A stretch of 64,000 bases of DNA, taken from assembly GCF_008365295.1 (NCBI RefSeq), contig NZ_CP043505.1:868001-932000 (forward strand). The letters are read 5' to 3'. The DNA is from Agromyces intestinalis (GTDB taxonomy: Bacteria; Actinomycetota; Actinomycetes; Actinomycetales; Microbacteriaceae). The position numbers were made by a program, and so were the translations under genes. The notes below the pieces were generated by a model. The model was not told where the DNA came from, ran no database searches, and was given only the letters and a program-made list of their open reading frames with translations. Shown here one piece after another: positions 7,259-18,676 of the stretch (position 1 is its first letter; each line of letters opens with the position of its first letter).

Positions 7259-8820
7259 TGCGCGTGCTCATCGCCGGGGTCGTGGCGGTCGACGGCGAGG
7301 CATCCGCATCCGACCCCGTCGACGTCGTCGTCGACGACGGGCGCATCGCGGCGGTCACGGCGCGCGGCGAGGCATCCGACCGGGCCGTCGACGTCCGCAT
7401 CGACGGCGGCGGGCGACTGCTCGTGCCCGGCTTCGTCGACGCGCACTCGCACGCGCTCGGCCGCCTCGGCGAACCCGACGTGCAGCTCGGGCTGCTGCGC
7501 CAGGGTGTGACCACCGTCATCGGCGGGCAGGACGGCGTCGGCGTCGCCCCCGGCGACGGCGCCTACGCGAACGAGTACTTCGCCGCGATCGACGGGCCGC
7601 ACCCCGACTACCCCGGCGGCGGCGTGGGCGAACTCCTCGCCGCGCTCGACGGTGCGTCGTCGGTGAACGGCGCGTACCTGGTTCCGGCGGGCACGGTGCG
7701 CCTCGAGGTGATGGGGCGATCGACGGATGCCGCGGGGCCGCGAGAGCTCGCCGCGATGCGCCGCCTCGTGGCCGATGGACTCGCCGACGGCGCGGTGGGG
7801 CTCTCGACCGGACTCGACTACGTGCCCGGGCGATTCGCCTCGACCGCCGAGATGAACGAACTGGCACGCGAGGTCGCCGCCGTCGGGGGCGTCGTGGCCT
7901 CGCACCTGCGCGGCGGCTACGAGTCGGGGTCCGCCGAAGGCGTCGCCGAGCTCGCGGCGATCGCACGCGGGTCGGGTGCCGCGGTGCACGTGTCGCACTT
8001 CCACGCCGAGCCCGACATCGTGATCGGCCTCATGGACGGGCTGCGCGACGACGGCGCGGATGCCACGTTCGACGCCTACCCGTACACGCGCGGCTGCTCG
8101 CTGCTGTCGATGCCGCTCCTGCCGCCCGAACTCTCGGTGCGCCCGACCGACGAGGTCGTCGCGGCGATCGCCGACCCCGTCGAACGTGCACGCCTGCTCG
8201 GAGAGTGGTTCCCGACTGTGGTCGACTATCCGAGCCTCGGACCCTCGTGGCCGTCGATGCTCACCTTCGGGCACATCGCGGCGCCCGACTTCGACTGGAT
8301 GCACGGGCTCACGATCGGCGCGGCCGCCGCGCGCGCCGGCACGACGCCGGCCGAACTCGTGCTCGACGTGCTCGCCGCCGCCCGCCTCGAGGTGAACGTC
8401 GTGATGGCGGTGCGCTCCACCCGCACCGACGCCGACCTCGCGCGGATCCTCGCGCACCCCGCGGCGATCGGCGGCTCCGACGGCATCTGGATCGGCCGGC
8501 ACCCGCATCCGCGCGCTCGCGGCACGTTCGCGCGGTACGCGGCCCTGCTCGTCGACGAGCTCGGCTGGGGCGGCGCCGCGGCGCTGTGCTCGACCCGCGC
8601 CGTCGACCGCTTCGGCCTCGGCGATCGCGGGCGCGTGCGCGTCGGCGCCGTCGCCGACCTCGCCCTCGTCGACCCCGACCGCATCGTCGACCGGGCCACG
8701 TATGAGCATCCGCTCGCGGTCGCCGACGGCATCGACGACGTGCTCGTGGCCGGTGTCCCCGTGCTGCGCCACGGCGCGCTGACCGGCGCAACGCCGGGCC
8801 GCGGCATTCGTCGCGCCTGA
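7258..8820 (+). CDS. D-aminoacylase-like amidohydrolase (amidohydrolase family 3)
   Basis: This 520-residue cytoplasmic protein has the composite-barrel amidohydrolase layout: small beta domain, DAHSH metal motif (about residue 62), ASHLRGGYESG, VSHFHAEPD, late GSDG and a C-terminal VGAVADLALVDPD return strand. N-acyl-D-amino-acid deacylases release free D-amino acids, which the preceding PLP enzyme could consume. One oddity: the GNCG loop that supplies a metal-ligand cysteine in D-aminoacylases reads GQDG here (Cys replaced by Asp). Metal binding or specificity may therefore differ, and a dihydroorotase-like or other imide/amide substrate is possible. The start overlaps the upstream stop by one base. 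Confidence 0.8.
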   Translation: MRVLIAGVVAVDGEASASDPVDVVVDDGRIAAVTARGEASDRAVDVRIDGGGRLLVPGFVDAHSHALGRLGEPDVQLGLLRQGVTTVIGGQDGVGVAPGDGAYANEYFAAIDGPHPDYPGGGVGELLAALDGASSVNGAYLVPAGTVRLEVMGRSTDAAGPRELAAMRRLVADGLADGAVGLSTGLDYVPGRFASTAEMNELAREVAAVGGVVASHLRGGYESGSAEGVAELAAIARGSGAAVHVSHFHAEPDIVIGLMDGLRDDGADATFDAYPYTRGCSLLSMPLLPPELSVRPTDEVVAAIADPVERARLLGEWFPTVVDYPSLGPSWPSMLTFGHIAAPDFDWMHGLTIGAAAARAGTTPAELVLDVLAAARLEVNVVMAVRSTRTDADLARILAHPAAIGGSDGIWIGRHPHPRARGTFARYAALLVDELGWGGAAALCSTRAVDRFGLGDRGRVRVGAVADLALVDPDRIVDRATYEHPLAVADGIDDVLVAGVPVLRHGALTGATPGRGIRRA

Positions 8821-8951
8821 TCGGCCGGCGCGGCATCCGTCGCACCGCGCCCCTGTTCGCCCGCGACATCCATCGCCCGTGTTCGCCGCACGCGACCCCG
8901 AGCCATCCGACCCCCTAGCCTTTTTCAGGAACCACCCGCCCGAACCGGGCC

Positions 8952-8965
8952 GTTCTCAGGAGAAC
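8952..8965. promoter_or_regulatory. Inverted repeat upstream of ridA
   Basis: GTTCTC-AG-GAGAAC is a perfect 14-bp dyad 72 bases before the ridA start, inside a 217-bp gap that otherwise holds no gene. It is a candidate operator or processing site; no regulator is encoded beside it. Confidence 0.35.
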
Positions 8966-9037
8966 ACGCCGATGCCGCCGCGCATCCGACCCATTACGCC
9001 TGAGAAACGCACAGTCACCCACGCAAGGAGTCGCGAA

Positions 9038-9421
9038 ATGCCGAAGACCGCCGTCACCCTCTCGAACGCACCGAAGCCCGCAGGGCCCTACAGCCACGGC
9101 GTCGTCGCCAACGGGTTCCTGTACACCGCCGGTTTCGGGCCGCAGGACCCGGCCACCGGCGAGGTCGTGGAGGGCGGCGTCGCCGAACAGACCCGGCAGG
9201 TGCTGCGCAACATCGGCGCCGTGCTCGCCGAGTACGACCTCACATTCGACGACGTCGTGAAGGTCACCGCGCACCTCGAGGATCTCGCCGACTTCGCCGA
9301 GTACAACACCGCCTACGCCGAGTTCTTCAGCGAGCCGTACCCCGTGCGCACGACCGTGGGGTCGCGACTCGCGAACATCCTCGTCGAGATCGACGTGGTG
9401 GCGGCGCTGCCCCAGGGCTGA
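9038..9421 (+). CDS. ridA: RidA family enamine/imine deaminase
   Basis: This 127-residue protein of the YjgF/YER057c/UK114 family forms homotrimers and hydrolyses reactive 2-aminoacrylate and 2-aminocrotonate released by PLP-dependent serine/threonine dehydratases. Visible hallmarks are the N-terminal NAPKPAGPYSHGV, the central VKVTAHLEDLADFAEYN, the catalytic arginine in YPVRTTVGS and the partner VEIDVVA near the C-terminus. AAGGAG sits seven bases before the ATG, which fixes the start. Its position after a D-serine dehydratase-like gene suggests it clears that enzyme's enamine product. Confidence 0.93.
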   Translation: MPKTAVTLSNAPKPAGPYSHGVVANGFLYTAGFGPQDPATGEVVEGGVAEQTRQVLRNIGAVLAEYDLTFDDVVKVTAHLEDLADFAEYNTAYAEFFSEPYPVRTTVGSRLANILVEIDVVAALPQG

Positions 9422-9483
9422 AGGCCGCCAAGGGGTTACCTCGGGCCCGCCCTCCCCTCACCGGTTTGTCGGACATTTGCGCC

Positions 9484-9519
9484 TTCGTAGGACGCGTGGC
9501 TGCCCACGCGTCCTACGAA
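9484..9519. terminator. Bidirectional terminator between ridA and asd
   Basis: TTCGTAGGACGCGTGG and its exact complement form a 16-bp stem with loop CTGC. It lies between convergent ridA and asd. There is no T-run, which is common for actinobacterial terminators. Confidence 0.65.
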
Positions 9520-9574
9520 CCGCGCTTTGCCGCACGAACCGCCGAGGGCGAACGTGAAGGGCGCGAGCGCCTGA

Positions 9575-12015
<2,441 letters not shown>

Positions 12016-12095
12016 GTGGTCTCCTGGGGACTGGATTCGCGGCGAGGGACGGATGCCACGGGCAATCGGATGCCACGGGGCGGCGCCGCGGCACC

Positions 12096-12101
12096 ATCTT
12101 A
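12096..12101 (-). promoter_or_regulatory. -10 box of lysC
   Basis: TAAGAT on the minus strand, 80 bases before the lysC start; no clear -35 was seen. Confidence 0.4.
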
Positions 12102-12124
12102 CGGCGGCACGGCATTCCCCCTCC

Positions 12125-12139
12125 GCCATGTGACATGGC
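12125..12139. promoter_or_regulatory. 15-bp palindrome between lysC and the membrane protein gene
   Basis: GCCATGT-G-ACATGGC is a perfect dyad lying between the two divergent promoters. It is a candidate operator for either gene. Confidence 0.35.
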
Positions 12140-12159
12140 CCGCCCGTGCACGACGCCGA

Positions 12160-12165
12160 TAGCAT
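12160..12165 (+). promoter_or_regulatory. -10 box of the small membrane protein gene
   Basis: TAGCAT lies exactly six bases before the ATG at 12172, so transcription should start at the start codon. Confidence 0.55.
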
Positions 12166-12171
12166 GCCCGC

Positions 12172-12663
12172 ATGGGGGAGCTCACCGACGCGTGGAGCGA
12201 GTTCAACGTCGCGATGCTGGGAGCGACGGCCGCCCTCGCGGGCCTGGTCATCGTCGCGATGTCGGTGAACCTCGCCGAGATCATGAAGACACCGTCGCTG
12301 CCCGGCCGTGCCGCGGCGGCACTCGCCGCGCTGATGGCCGCGATCATCGTCACCGCGGTCGGGCTCGTGCCCGATCAGCCGGTCGTGATCTACGGCGTCG
12401 AGGTGCTGTTCGCGGGTGTGCTGGCGGCGGCGTTCGAGTACCGGGCCACGCGGCTGATCTACTCGCAGGGCGAGGAATTCGGGCCGCGCTGGGTGAAGGC
12501 GGCCGCGGGGTGGTTGCCGGTGACGCTCTTCCTGTTGGGCGCGGTACTCGTGTTCGCGGGGTCTCCGGCAGCGGCACTCGGATGCCTCGCGGCCGCGTCG
12601 ATCCTCGCGATCGGTTCGGCGATCCTGCACGCGTGGATCGTGCTCGTCGAGGTGCTTCGCTAG
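12172..12663 (+). CDS. Small four-helix integral membrane protein
   Basis: This 163-residue protein has four predicted membrane spans (about residues 13-33, 45-65, 72-92 and 112-158 as two short spans) and a short polar loop with [19 protein letters not shown] recognise no catalytic motif. It is divergent from lysC and leaderless. Its role is unknown. Confidence 0.75.
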   Translation: MGELTDAWSEFNVAMLGATAALAGLVIVAMSVNLAEIMKTPSLPGRAAAALAALMAAIIVTAVGLVPDQPVVIYGVEVLFAGVLAAAFEYRATRLIYSQGEEFGPRWVKAAAGWLPVTLFLLGAVLVFAGSPAAALGCLAAASILAIGSAILHAWIVLVEVLR

Positions 12664-12689
12664 GCGGAGGTCTCGGCGCCCGCCGCCGG

Positions 12690-13049
12690 TCAGGCCCGGT
12701 GCGGCCTCGGCATGTACCACTCGGTGAACTCGCGCGCCCGGCCGTCGTCGCCGAACCGGATGATCCACAGGTTCAGATAGTCGCGATCGGCCGGATACTC
12801 GGTGCGCCCCTGGATGAGCGCGAGCTCGAGCGTCTCGTGCAGGATCTTCCAGTCGAACGCCCACGTGCCGGACTCGTCGCGATCCTCGAGCCATCCTGCG
12901 ACGATCGCATCGCGCCCTCGCCGCGGCGTGGCGTCGGGTGCGGTCAGGTACTCGGCATCGTCGCTGAAGAGCGCGGCGATGTCGGCCGGATCGTTCGTCT
13001 CCCATGCGCGGATGTACCCCGCGACCCATTCGGCGGCTCTGCTCGGCAT
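12690..13049 (-). CDS. SnoaL-like / NTF2-fold protein
   Basis: This 119-residue protein fits the cone-shaped NTF2/SnoaL fold: N-terminal helices ([31 protein letters not shown]), [11 protein letters not shown], and closing strands ([24 protein letters not shown] ... [23 protein letters not shown]). Members bind or convert small molecules, often as isomerases or cyclases; no substrate can be inferred. I used the ATG at 13049. A frame extension to 13163 would cross the palindrome at 13125 and is less likely. Confidence 0.75.
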   Translation of the reverse strand: MPSRAAEWVAGYIRAWETNDPADIAALFSDDAEYLTAPDATPRRGRDAIVAGWLEDRDESGTWAFDWKILHETLELALIQGRTEYPADRDYLNLWIIRFGDDGRAREFTEWYMPRPHRA

Positions 13050-13124
13050 GCGCCCAGTCCACCCGGGCGGAGCATCCGCGTCAAGGCCCGGCGGAGAAGC
13101 CGCGCGCGCAGCCCTCTCTCCGCC

Positions 13125-13181
13125 GTTCGGACGCGTTTCGGCGCCCGCGTGGCGGGTGGACACGCCGAAACGCGTCCGAAC
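13125..13181. terminator. Nested palindrome downstream of recR
   Basis: A 19-bp perfect stem begins GTTCGGACGCGTTTCGGCG, and its centre holds a second CCCGC-GTG-GCGGG stem. It lies 41 bases beyond the recR stop codon, so it probably ends the dnaX-recR transcript. Its two-tier form resembles the other nested palindromes here. Confidence 0.6.
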
Positions 13182-13221
13182 GAGGGGTTCGAGACGCGCC
13201 CAGCCGACTCGTAGGGACGGG

Positions 13222-13818
13222 TCAGCCGACGGCGCGGCGCCCCTCGAACGCGCGGCCGAGGGTCACCTCGTCGGCGTACTCGAGGTCGCCGCCGACGGGC
13301 AGGCCCGATGCGAGCCGGGTCACCGCGATCTCGAGCGTCGTGAGCATGCGGCTCAGGTAGGTCGCCGTGGCCTCGCCCTCGAGGTTCGGGTCGGTGGCGA
13401 TGATGACCTCGCGGACGGTGCCGTCGGCGAGTCGCTGCATGAGCTGGCGGATCCGCAACTGGTCGGGGCCGACGCCGTCGATCGGGCTGATCGCCCCGCC
13501 GAGCACGTGGTACAGCCCGCGGAACTCGCGCGTGCGCTCGATCGCCACGACGTCTTTGGCCTCTTCGACGACGCAGATGAGCGTGGGGTCGCGTCGCGGG
13601 TCGCGGCAGATCGAGCAGGTGACCTCTTGCGAGACGTTGCCGCAGATCTCGCAGAAGCGCACCTTGTCGCGCACCTCGAGCAGGATCTCGGCGAGCCGGG
13701 TCACATCGAAGTGCTCGGTCTGCACGATGTGGAACGCGATGCGCTGCGCCGACTTCGGCCCGATGCCCGGCAATCGGCCGAGTTCGTCGATCAGCTCTTG
13801 GACGATACCCTCGTACAC
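13222..13818 (-). CDS. recR: Recombination protein RecR
   Basis: This 198-residue protein works with RecF and RecO to load RecA at gaps. It shows the N-terminal helix-hairpin-helix ([19 protein letters not shown]), a Cys4 zinc finger ([16 protein letters not shown], about residues 57-72) and a Toprim domain ([17 protein letters not shown] ... [15 protein letters not shown]). GTG at 13818 is two bases after the dnaX stop codon, the usual dnaX-recR coupling. Confidence 0.97.
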   Translation of the reverse strand: MYEGIVQELIDELGRLPGIGPKSAQRIAFHIVQTEHFDVTRLAEILLEVRDKVRFCEICGNVSQEVTCSICRDPRRDPTLICVVEEAKDVVAIERTREFRGLYHVLGGAISPIDGVGPDQLRIRQLMQRLADGTVREVIIATDPNLEGEATATYLSRMLTTLEIAVTRLASGLPVGGDLEYADEVTLGRAFEGRRAVG

Positions 13819-13820
13819 GA

Positions 13821-16169
13821 TCAGCTCCGCTCGCCGAAGCCGGTGCCGGGCACCTCGACCTCTTCGAGGAACCGGGCGCCGAGCACCTCGCGCACGACCG
13901 CCTCGCCGTAGCGCTGCACACCCCGCGGCTCGGCGACGGGCGCCGGTGCCGCGTCGATCACGGCCTCGGGCGGGGGGCCCGGGTCGAACGGCGGCTCGTC
14001 GTCTTCGGGTGGCGCGTCGGCGTCGCTCGGCAGGTCGTGGGCGGGCGCGTCGCGCACGGCGGTTGCGATGGCGGTCGCGGCGCTGGCACGGCCGGCGGTC
14101 GCGTCGGGCGTCGAGGCGTCGGATGCCGCGTGGCCACCCCCTGCGGAAGCGTCAGCCGAGCCCGGCTGCTCGGGCGGATCGGCCGGGATCGCAACCGTCG
14201 CCCATGACGACACCGCGCCACCCGACACGGCGGCCGACGACGCGCGCCCCGACTTCGGAGCGGCGGCTCGCGTGGCGGCGCCACCACCGCCGGCGGGCGG
14301 CTCGGCGCGCGTCGATGGAGCCGGCTCGCTGCGGTTCGGCGGCGTCTGGGGCAGCGATGAGGACGCGGCGGGAGCCGTCGGGGACGCCCCGGACGGGCTC
14401 TGCGGCGCGTCGGGCGCGCCGCGATCGGGGGCACCGCCCTCGTCGGTCGGCGTCGGCGCAGGCGATGCGTCGGCGGGCGGCGCCTCGACGGTGCCCTCGG
14501 ACTTCGCGATGAACTTCACGCGCACACCGAGCACCTCGGCGATCGCGTTGCGCAACAGCTCGCTCACACTGTTGCCGGGCGAACCGCGGAAGCTCGCGAC
14601 ATCGGCCTCGCTCGGGAACGCGAGCACGAGCACGTCGCCGTCGCGGTACTCGCGCACCTGGGCGGTGAACGCCACCATCCACGCCGAGCGCTTGGTGCGC
14701 TGCAGGAGGGCGAGCACCTCGGGCCACGCGTCGCGGACCTGCTGCAGCGTGACGGGGCCGACCGGCGCGATGCGGGGCGCCGCGGCCGGCTCGGGCGCGG
14801 CCGGCACCGAGGTCGACGCCGACACCGACGCATCGGGCACGGATGCACCACGCGCCGACGCAGCCGGCGCCGCGGCAGCGGAGGCCTCCGCCGGCACCGC
14901 AGGAGCGGAGGCCGCAGCCGGCGCAGCAGGAGCGGATGCCGCCGATGCCGAACCCGCCACGGCCGGCTCGGCCGCGGGCGCCCCCGCGACCGTCGGAACG
15001 CCATCGACCCCGACCCGGCGCTCGAGCCGCTCGACGCGGGCGAGGGCCCCGCGGGCGCTGTCGTCGATCGCCGGCACGAGCACGCGCGCGAGCATGAGTT
15101 CGAGGTGCAGTCGCGGCGAGGTCGCACCCGTCATCTCGGTGAGGGTCTGGTTCACGAGATCGGCCACCCGCGAGAGCCCGGCTGCGCCGAACAGCGCAGC
15201 CTGCGACCCCATACGGGCGAGCTCGTCGTCGGGAACCCCGCGCAGCACCGCCTTGGCGGCCTCGGGCGACGAGGCGGCCACCACGATGAGGTCGCGCAGG
15301 CGCTCGAGCAGATCTTCGACGAAGCGTCGGGGGTCTTGCCCGGTCTGCACGACCCGGTCGGCGGCGGCGAAGGCGCCCGCGGCGTCGTTCGCGCCGATCG
15401 CGTCGACGACCTCGTCGAGCAGTGCACCGTGCGTGTAGCCGAGCAGCGCGACGGCCCGTTCGTAGTCGATGCTCGACCCTTCGGAGCCGGCGATGAGCTG
15501 GTCGAGCAGGCTCAGCGTGTCGCGCGGCGAGCCGCCCCCCGCTCGCACGACGAGCGCGAGCACGCCCGGGGCGACCGAGATGCCCTCGTCGTCGCAGAGC
15601 TGCTGCACGTATTCGAGCATCGGCGCGGGCGGTACCAGCCGGAACGGGTAGTGATGCGTGCGCGAGCGGATCGTGCCGAGCACCTTGTCGGGCTCGGTCG
15701 TCGCGAAGATGAACTTGACGTGCTCGGGCGGCTCTTCGACGAGCTTCAGCAGCGCGTTGAACCCCTGCGGCGTCACCATGTGCGCCTCGTCGAGGATGAA
15801 GATCTTGTAGCGGTCGCGTGCCGGCGCGAACACCGCGCGCTCGCGCAGGTCGCGGGCGTCATCGACGCCGTTGTGGCTCGCCGCGTCGATCTCGACCACG
15901 TCGAGCGACCCGCCCCCGCCCCGGGACAGCTCGATGCAGCTCGGGCAGGTGCCGCACGGGACATCCGTCGGGCCTTCGGCGCAGTTGAGGCAGCGCGCGA
16001 GGATGCGGGCAGAGGTCGTCTTGCCGCAGCCGCGCGGGCCGCTGAAGAGGTACGCGTGGTTCACGCGGTCGGTGCGGAGCGCGGTCATGAGCGGCTCGGT
16101 CACCTGGGACTGACCGATCATCTCGGCGAACGTCTCGGGCCGGTAGCGGCGATACAGGGCGGTGACCAC
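13821..16169 (-). CDS. dnaX: DNA polymerase III subunit gamma/tau
   Basis: This 782-residue clamp-loader subunit has Walker [10 protein letters not shown] (44-52), a zinc module CLNCAEGP...CGTCPSC (about 60-78), Walker B ILDEAH, the sensor [11 protein letters not shown] and [12 protein letters not shown]. From about residue 385 the sequence is Ala/Pro/Ser-rich linker interrupted by a folded domain ([23 protein letters not shown] ... VLGVRVKFI), the expected tau region in Actinobacteria. A TAGCAT -10 box lies six bases before the GTG, so the mRNA is probably leaderless. I saw no obvious frameshift slip site for a gamma form. Confidence 0.97.
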   Translation of the reverse strand: MVTALYRRYRPETFAEMIGQSQVTEPLMTALRTDRVNHAYLFSGPRGCGKTTSARILARCLNCAEGPTDVPCGTCPSCIELSRGGGGSLDVVEIDAASHNGVDDARDLRERAVFAPARDRYKIFILDEAHMVTPQGFNALLKLVEEPPEHVKFIFATTEPDKVLGTIRSRTHHYPFRLVPPAPMLEYVQQLCDDEGISVAPGVLALVVRAGGGSPRDTLSLLDQLIAGSEGSSIDYERAVALLGYTHGALLDEVVDAIGANDAAGAFAAADRVVQTGQDPRRFVEDLLERLRDLIVVAASSPEAAKAVLRGVPDDELARMGSQAALFGAAGLSRVADLVNQTLTEMTGATSPRLHLELMLARVLVPAIDDSARGALARVERLERRVGVDGVPTVAGAPAAEPAVAGSASAASAPAAPAAASAPAVPAEASAAAAPAASARGASVPDASVSASTSVPAAPEPAAAPRIAPVGPVTLQQVRDAWPEVLALLQRTKRSAWMVAFTAQVREYRDGDVLVLAFPSEADVASFRGSPGNSVSELLRNAIAEVLGVRVKFIAKSEGTVEAPPADASPAPTPTDEGGAPDRGAPDAPQSPSGASPTAPAASSSLPQTPPNRSEPAPSTRAEPPAGGGGAATRAAAPKSGRASSAAVSGGAVSSWATVAIPADPPEQPGSADASAGGGHAASDASTPDATAGRASAATAIATAVRDAPAHDLPSDADAPPEDDEPPFDPGPPPEAVIDAAPAPVAEPRGVQRYGEAVVREVLGARFLEEVEVPGTGFGERS

Positions 16170-16175
16170 GGATCC

Positions 16176-16181
16176 ATGCTA
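16176..16181 (-). promoter_or_regulatory. -10 box of dnaX-recR
   Basis: TAGCAT on the minus strand ends six bases before the dnaX GTG start codon (leaderless type). Confidence 0.55.
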
Positions 16182-16219
16182 GTTGCCGCGTCCGACACCG
16201 CTTCCGGAACCCCAGGGGG

Positions 16220-16225
16220 TACTCT
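16220..16225 (+). promoter_or_regulatory. -10 box of the DksA-like gene
   Basis: TACTCT lies 71 bases before the ATG at 16297; that start has a GGAGGGAGGG ribosome binding site, so this RNA would carry a leader. Confidence 0.4.
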
Positions 16226-16296
16226 GCAAGGCACGCGGTGTCGCGCACGGCATCGCCGCCACGCCGCCCCTGCGCGGCTGGGAGGGAGGGCCCAGC

Positions 16297-16677
16297 ATGT
16301 CGATGACCCGCAGCTTCACGACGAGCCGCATCGAGAAGTTCGAGCGATTGCTGCTCGCCGAAGAGGCCGAGGCCGAATCGCGCCTGGCCGAGCACCGCGA
16401 AGGCATCAGCGAGGTGCGCGCGGCGAGATCGGATGCCTCGGCCGACGACGAGCACGACCCCGAGGGCCCGACCATGACCCAGGAGTGGTCGCAGCGCTCG
16501 GCGGTGCTCGCGGATGCCGAACACGAGCTCGCGGACGTACGGCGCGCACTCGCCCGCCTCGCCGAGGGCAGCTACGGCGTGTGCGAGCGCTGCGGCAAGG
16601 CCATCACGGTCGCCCGCCTCGAGGCTCGCCCCACCGCCACCCTCTGCATCGACTGCGCCCGCCTCATCACCCACTGA
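16297..16677 (+). CDS. DksA/TraR-type zinc finger protein
   Basis: This 126-residue protein has an acidic alpha-helical coiled-coil (residues 8-85, rich in Glu/Ala) followed by a Cys4 zinc finger CERCGK...CIDC (about 96-120), the DksA/TraR C-terminal domain. Such proteins reach into the RNA polymerase secondary channel. Actinobacterial members are poorly characterised and the group also includes RNA polymerase-independent proteins. Its 3' end overlaps the convergent MFS gene by 11 bases. Confidence 0.85.
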   Translation: MSMTRSFTTSRIEKFERLLLAEEAEAESRLAEHREGISEVRAARSDASADDEHDPEGPTMTQEWSQRSAVLADAEHELADVRRALARLAEGSYGVCERCGKAITVARLEARPTATLCIDCARLITH

Positions 16678-18052
16678 CCGCCGACGAGCGGTCGGGCGCC
16701 GACCCCTGCGCCGAGGGCGCCGAGGGCGCCGAGGCACCCGAGGGCGCCGAGGCGGCCCCCGCCAGCCCGCCGAACGCGCGAAGGAACAGCGGGCTCGCCC
16801 CGAGCACCGCGTAGAGCACACCGCACACCGCGAGCGTGGGCACGAGCCCGACGCCGGCTGCGGCGGCACCGCCCAGGAACGCCCCGAGCGGCATCGTCGC
16901 CGTCACGCCGGCGGTCGTGAGGCCGAACACCCGCGCCCGCATGCCGTCGGGGATGAGCCCGTACATCGCCGTCGAGATCATGGGGTTGAGCGCTCCGGCG
17001 GCCAGGCCCGACGCGGCCAGCAACGGCAGCAGCACGGGCGGCTGCGCGCCGAGCGCCATCGCGAGGTAGGGGGGCGCGCCCGCCAGCATGAAGCCGATCG
17101 CGAACAGCGTGCGCCCACTCCACCGGTGGCCGATGGCCCCGAACACCGCCGAGCCGACGAGTGCGCCGGCGGCGAAGCATCCGACCATGAACCCCAGCAT
17201 CGCCGGATCACCCAGGATGCGCGTCGCGTACAGCGGCTTCAGCACCGTGAGGCCGGCCGCGTCGATCGCATTCGTGAGCGTCACGAGCAGCACGATCGCG
17301 CGCAGCAGCGGCGAGCGCACCACGAACCGCAGACCGTCGCGGAACGCTGCGCGACCGCCCGCCGTTGCGGCACCCGACTCCGCGTCGCCCGCCGCGTCGC
17401 CCGCCGCGAGCCAGACTCGCCCGCGCGGCACGAACGCGAACACCAGCAGGGCGGCGACCACGAATCCCGCCGCATCGACGACGAGCGCGGGCATGGGGCC
17501 CGCGAATCCGATCACGACGCCCGCGGTGCCCGCGCCGACCATCGACGCGGTGCGCTGCACGGCCGATTGCGCGCCCGCGGCGCGCGCGATCGGCGTGCGA
17601 GCGAGCGCGGCGAGGTCGGGTGTGAGCGAGGTCTTCGCCGCGTCGCCGGGAGGGTCGAGCAGCCCGCCGACGAAGGTGAGCGCGAGCAGCGCGCCGAAGC
17701 TCAGGCCGACGGTCGCGTGCAGGATCGGGATGGCGAGCACGGCAGCCGCGCTCGCGAGATCGGCGACGACGCTGGACGCGCGGAATCCGAACCGGTCGAC
17801 GAGCACCCCGCCCAGCGCGCCCCCGATCACGAGCGGCACGGTCGCGAACACGCCCGCGACCCCGGCCGCGAGCGGCGACCCGGTGAGCTGGAGTGCGATG
17901 ATCGGCAGCGCCACGATCGCGATCGCGTTGCCGCCGAGGGAGAAGAACGCGGCGGCGAGGTTCGCGATGAGCGGTGTGCGGCGGCGCAGGGCGCGCGAGG
18001 CGACCAGGGCAGATGTCTCGGAGGTCTCGGATGTCTCGGATGTCTCGCTCAT
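16667..18052 (-). CDS. MFS transporter (drug-exporter type)
   Basis: This 461-residue protein has 12 hydrophobic spans and a central loop of about 30 residues. It resembles the EntS/MFS_3 branch of exporters (LGGVLVDRFGFRASSVVADLASA after span 2). The N-terminus starts with four SET tripeptides, encoded by a 9-bp repeat. The C-terminal tail is Ala/Pro/Ser repeats from another 9-bp unit. Its start overlaps the ArsR stop codon (ATGA), so it is under that regulator. The substrate is unknown. Confidence 0.87.
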   Translation of the reverse strand: MSETSETSETSETSALVASRALRRRTPLIANLAAAFFSLGGNAIAIVALPIIALQLTGSPLAAGVAGVFATVPLVIGGALGGVLVDRFGFRASSVVADLASAAAVLAIPILHATVGLSFGALLALTFVGGLLDPPGDAAKTSLTPDLAALARTPIARAAGAQSAVQRTASMVGAGTAGVVIGFAGPMPALVVDAAGFVVAALLVFAFVPRGRVWLAAGDAAGDAESGAATAGGRAAFRDGLRFVVRSPLLRAIVLLVTLTNAIDAAGLTVLKPLYATRILGDPAMLGFMVGCFAAGALVGSAVFGAIGHRWSGRTLFAIGFMLAGAPPYLAMALGAQPPVLLPLLAASGLAAGALNPMISTAMYGLIPDGMRARVFGLTTAGVTATMPLGAFLGGAAAAGVGLVPTLAVCGVLYAVLGASPLFLRAFGGLAGAASAPSGASAPSAPSAQGSAPDRSSAVSG

Positions 18053-18624
18053 GCGTTGCTCCGCGGGAAGACGTGCGTGATGAACCGCACCCGCCGGGCA
18101 CCCGGTCGCGGTTCGCGGCCGCGGGCGTACCACTTCTCGCGCACGGCGGCGAGATCGGCGGCGAGCTCGCGGAACTCGGCGAGGGTGAGGTGCGCGGCGC
18201 CGTCGCTCGAGTCGGATGCCGCGACCCACGCACGTTCGAGGTCGTGCTCGGCCTCGACGGCGGCGACGAGTTCGCGGTGGTAGGCCTCGAGCACCGCGAG
18301 GCGCATCGCGTCGGACGCGTCGCGGCGCTCGTCGTCGTCGAGAGCGTCGGACGCGTCGAACGCGGTGAACTCGTGCGCGGCGCGCCACCACCGCTCGCGG
18401 CGGTCGCGGGCGAGCTCGGGCGCCTCGACGACGAAGCCGTGCTTGGCGAGCGTGCCGAGGTGGTAGCTCACCGAGCCCGGAGCCTCGCCGGTGCGCTCGG
18501 CGAGCGCGCCCACCGTCGCCGGGCCGTCGACGCGCAGCATGCCGAGCAGTCGCAGCCGCACGGGGTGCGCGAGCGCACGCATGGGACCCGGGTCGCGAAC
18601 TTCGATGCGGGAGACGTCGTCCAT
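18049..18624 (-). CDS. ArsR-like winged-helix regulator of the MFS gene
   Basis: This 191-residue protein has a winged helix at residues 12-80 (RALAHPVRLRLLGMLRVDGPATVGALAERTGEAPGSVSYHLGTLAKHGFV) and a C-terminal helical region (HRELVAAVEAEHDLERAWV). It has no metal-binding cysteines, so it is not a metal sensor of the classic ArsR kind. It is leaderless (TACCCT six bases upstream). Two palindromes sit over its promoter, so it most likely represses itself and the MFS gene until a ligand binds. Confidence 0.87.
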   Translation of the reverse strand: MDDVSRIEVRDPGPMRALAHPVRLRLLGMLRVDGPATVGALAERTGEAPGSVSYHLGTLAKHGFVVEAPELARDRRERWWRAAHEFTAFDASDALDDDERRDASDAMRLAVLEAYHRELVAAVEAEHDLERAWVAASDSSDGAAHLTLAEFRELAADLAAVREKWYARGREPRPGARRVRFITHVFPRSNA

Positions 18625-18630
18625 GCCCCC

Positions 18631-18636
18631 AGGGTA
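18631..18636 (-). promoter_or_regulatory. Promoter of the ArsR-MFS operon
   Basis: The minus strand reads TTGTGC, 17 bases, then TACCCT, six bases before the ATG. The coordinates given are the -10 box. The spacer contains one operator palindrome and the -35 overlaps the second. Confidence 0.6.
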
Positions 18637-18642
18637 GTTCTA

Positions 18643-18670
18643 CAAGAACTCTTGCACAAGATTTCTTGTG
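18643..18670. promoter_or_regulatory. Tandem ArsR operators CAAGA-NN-TCTTG
   Basis: CAAGA-AC-TCTTG (18643-18654) and CAAGA-TT-TCTTG (18657-18668, extended to CACAAGATTTCTTGTG) are perfect palindromes spaced 14 bp centre to centre. They cover the spacer and -35 of the ArsR promoter. Confidence 0.65.
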
Positions 18671-18676
18671 GATTGT

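Noticed and set aside
13821-16169. Programmed frameshift in dnaX giving gamma
   Set aside because: No A-AAA-AAG type slip site was seen; high GC makes such a site unlikely here.
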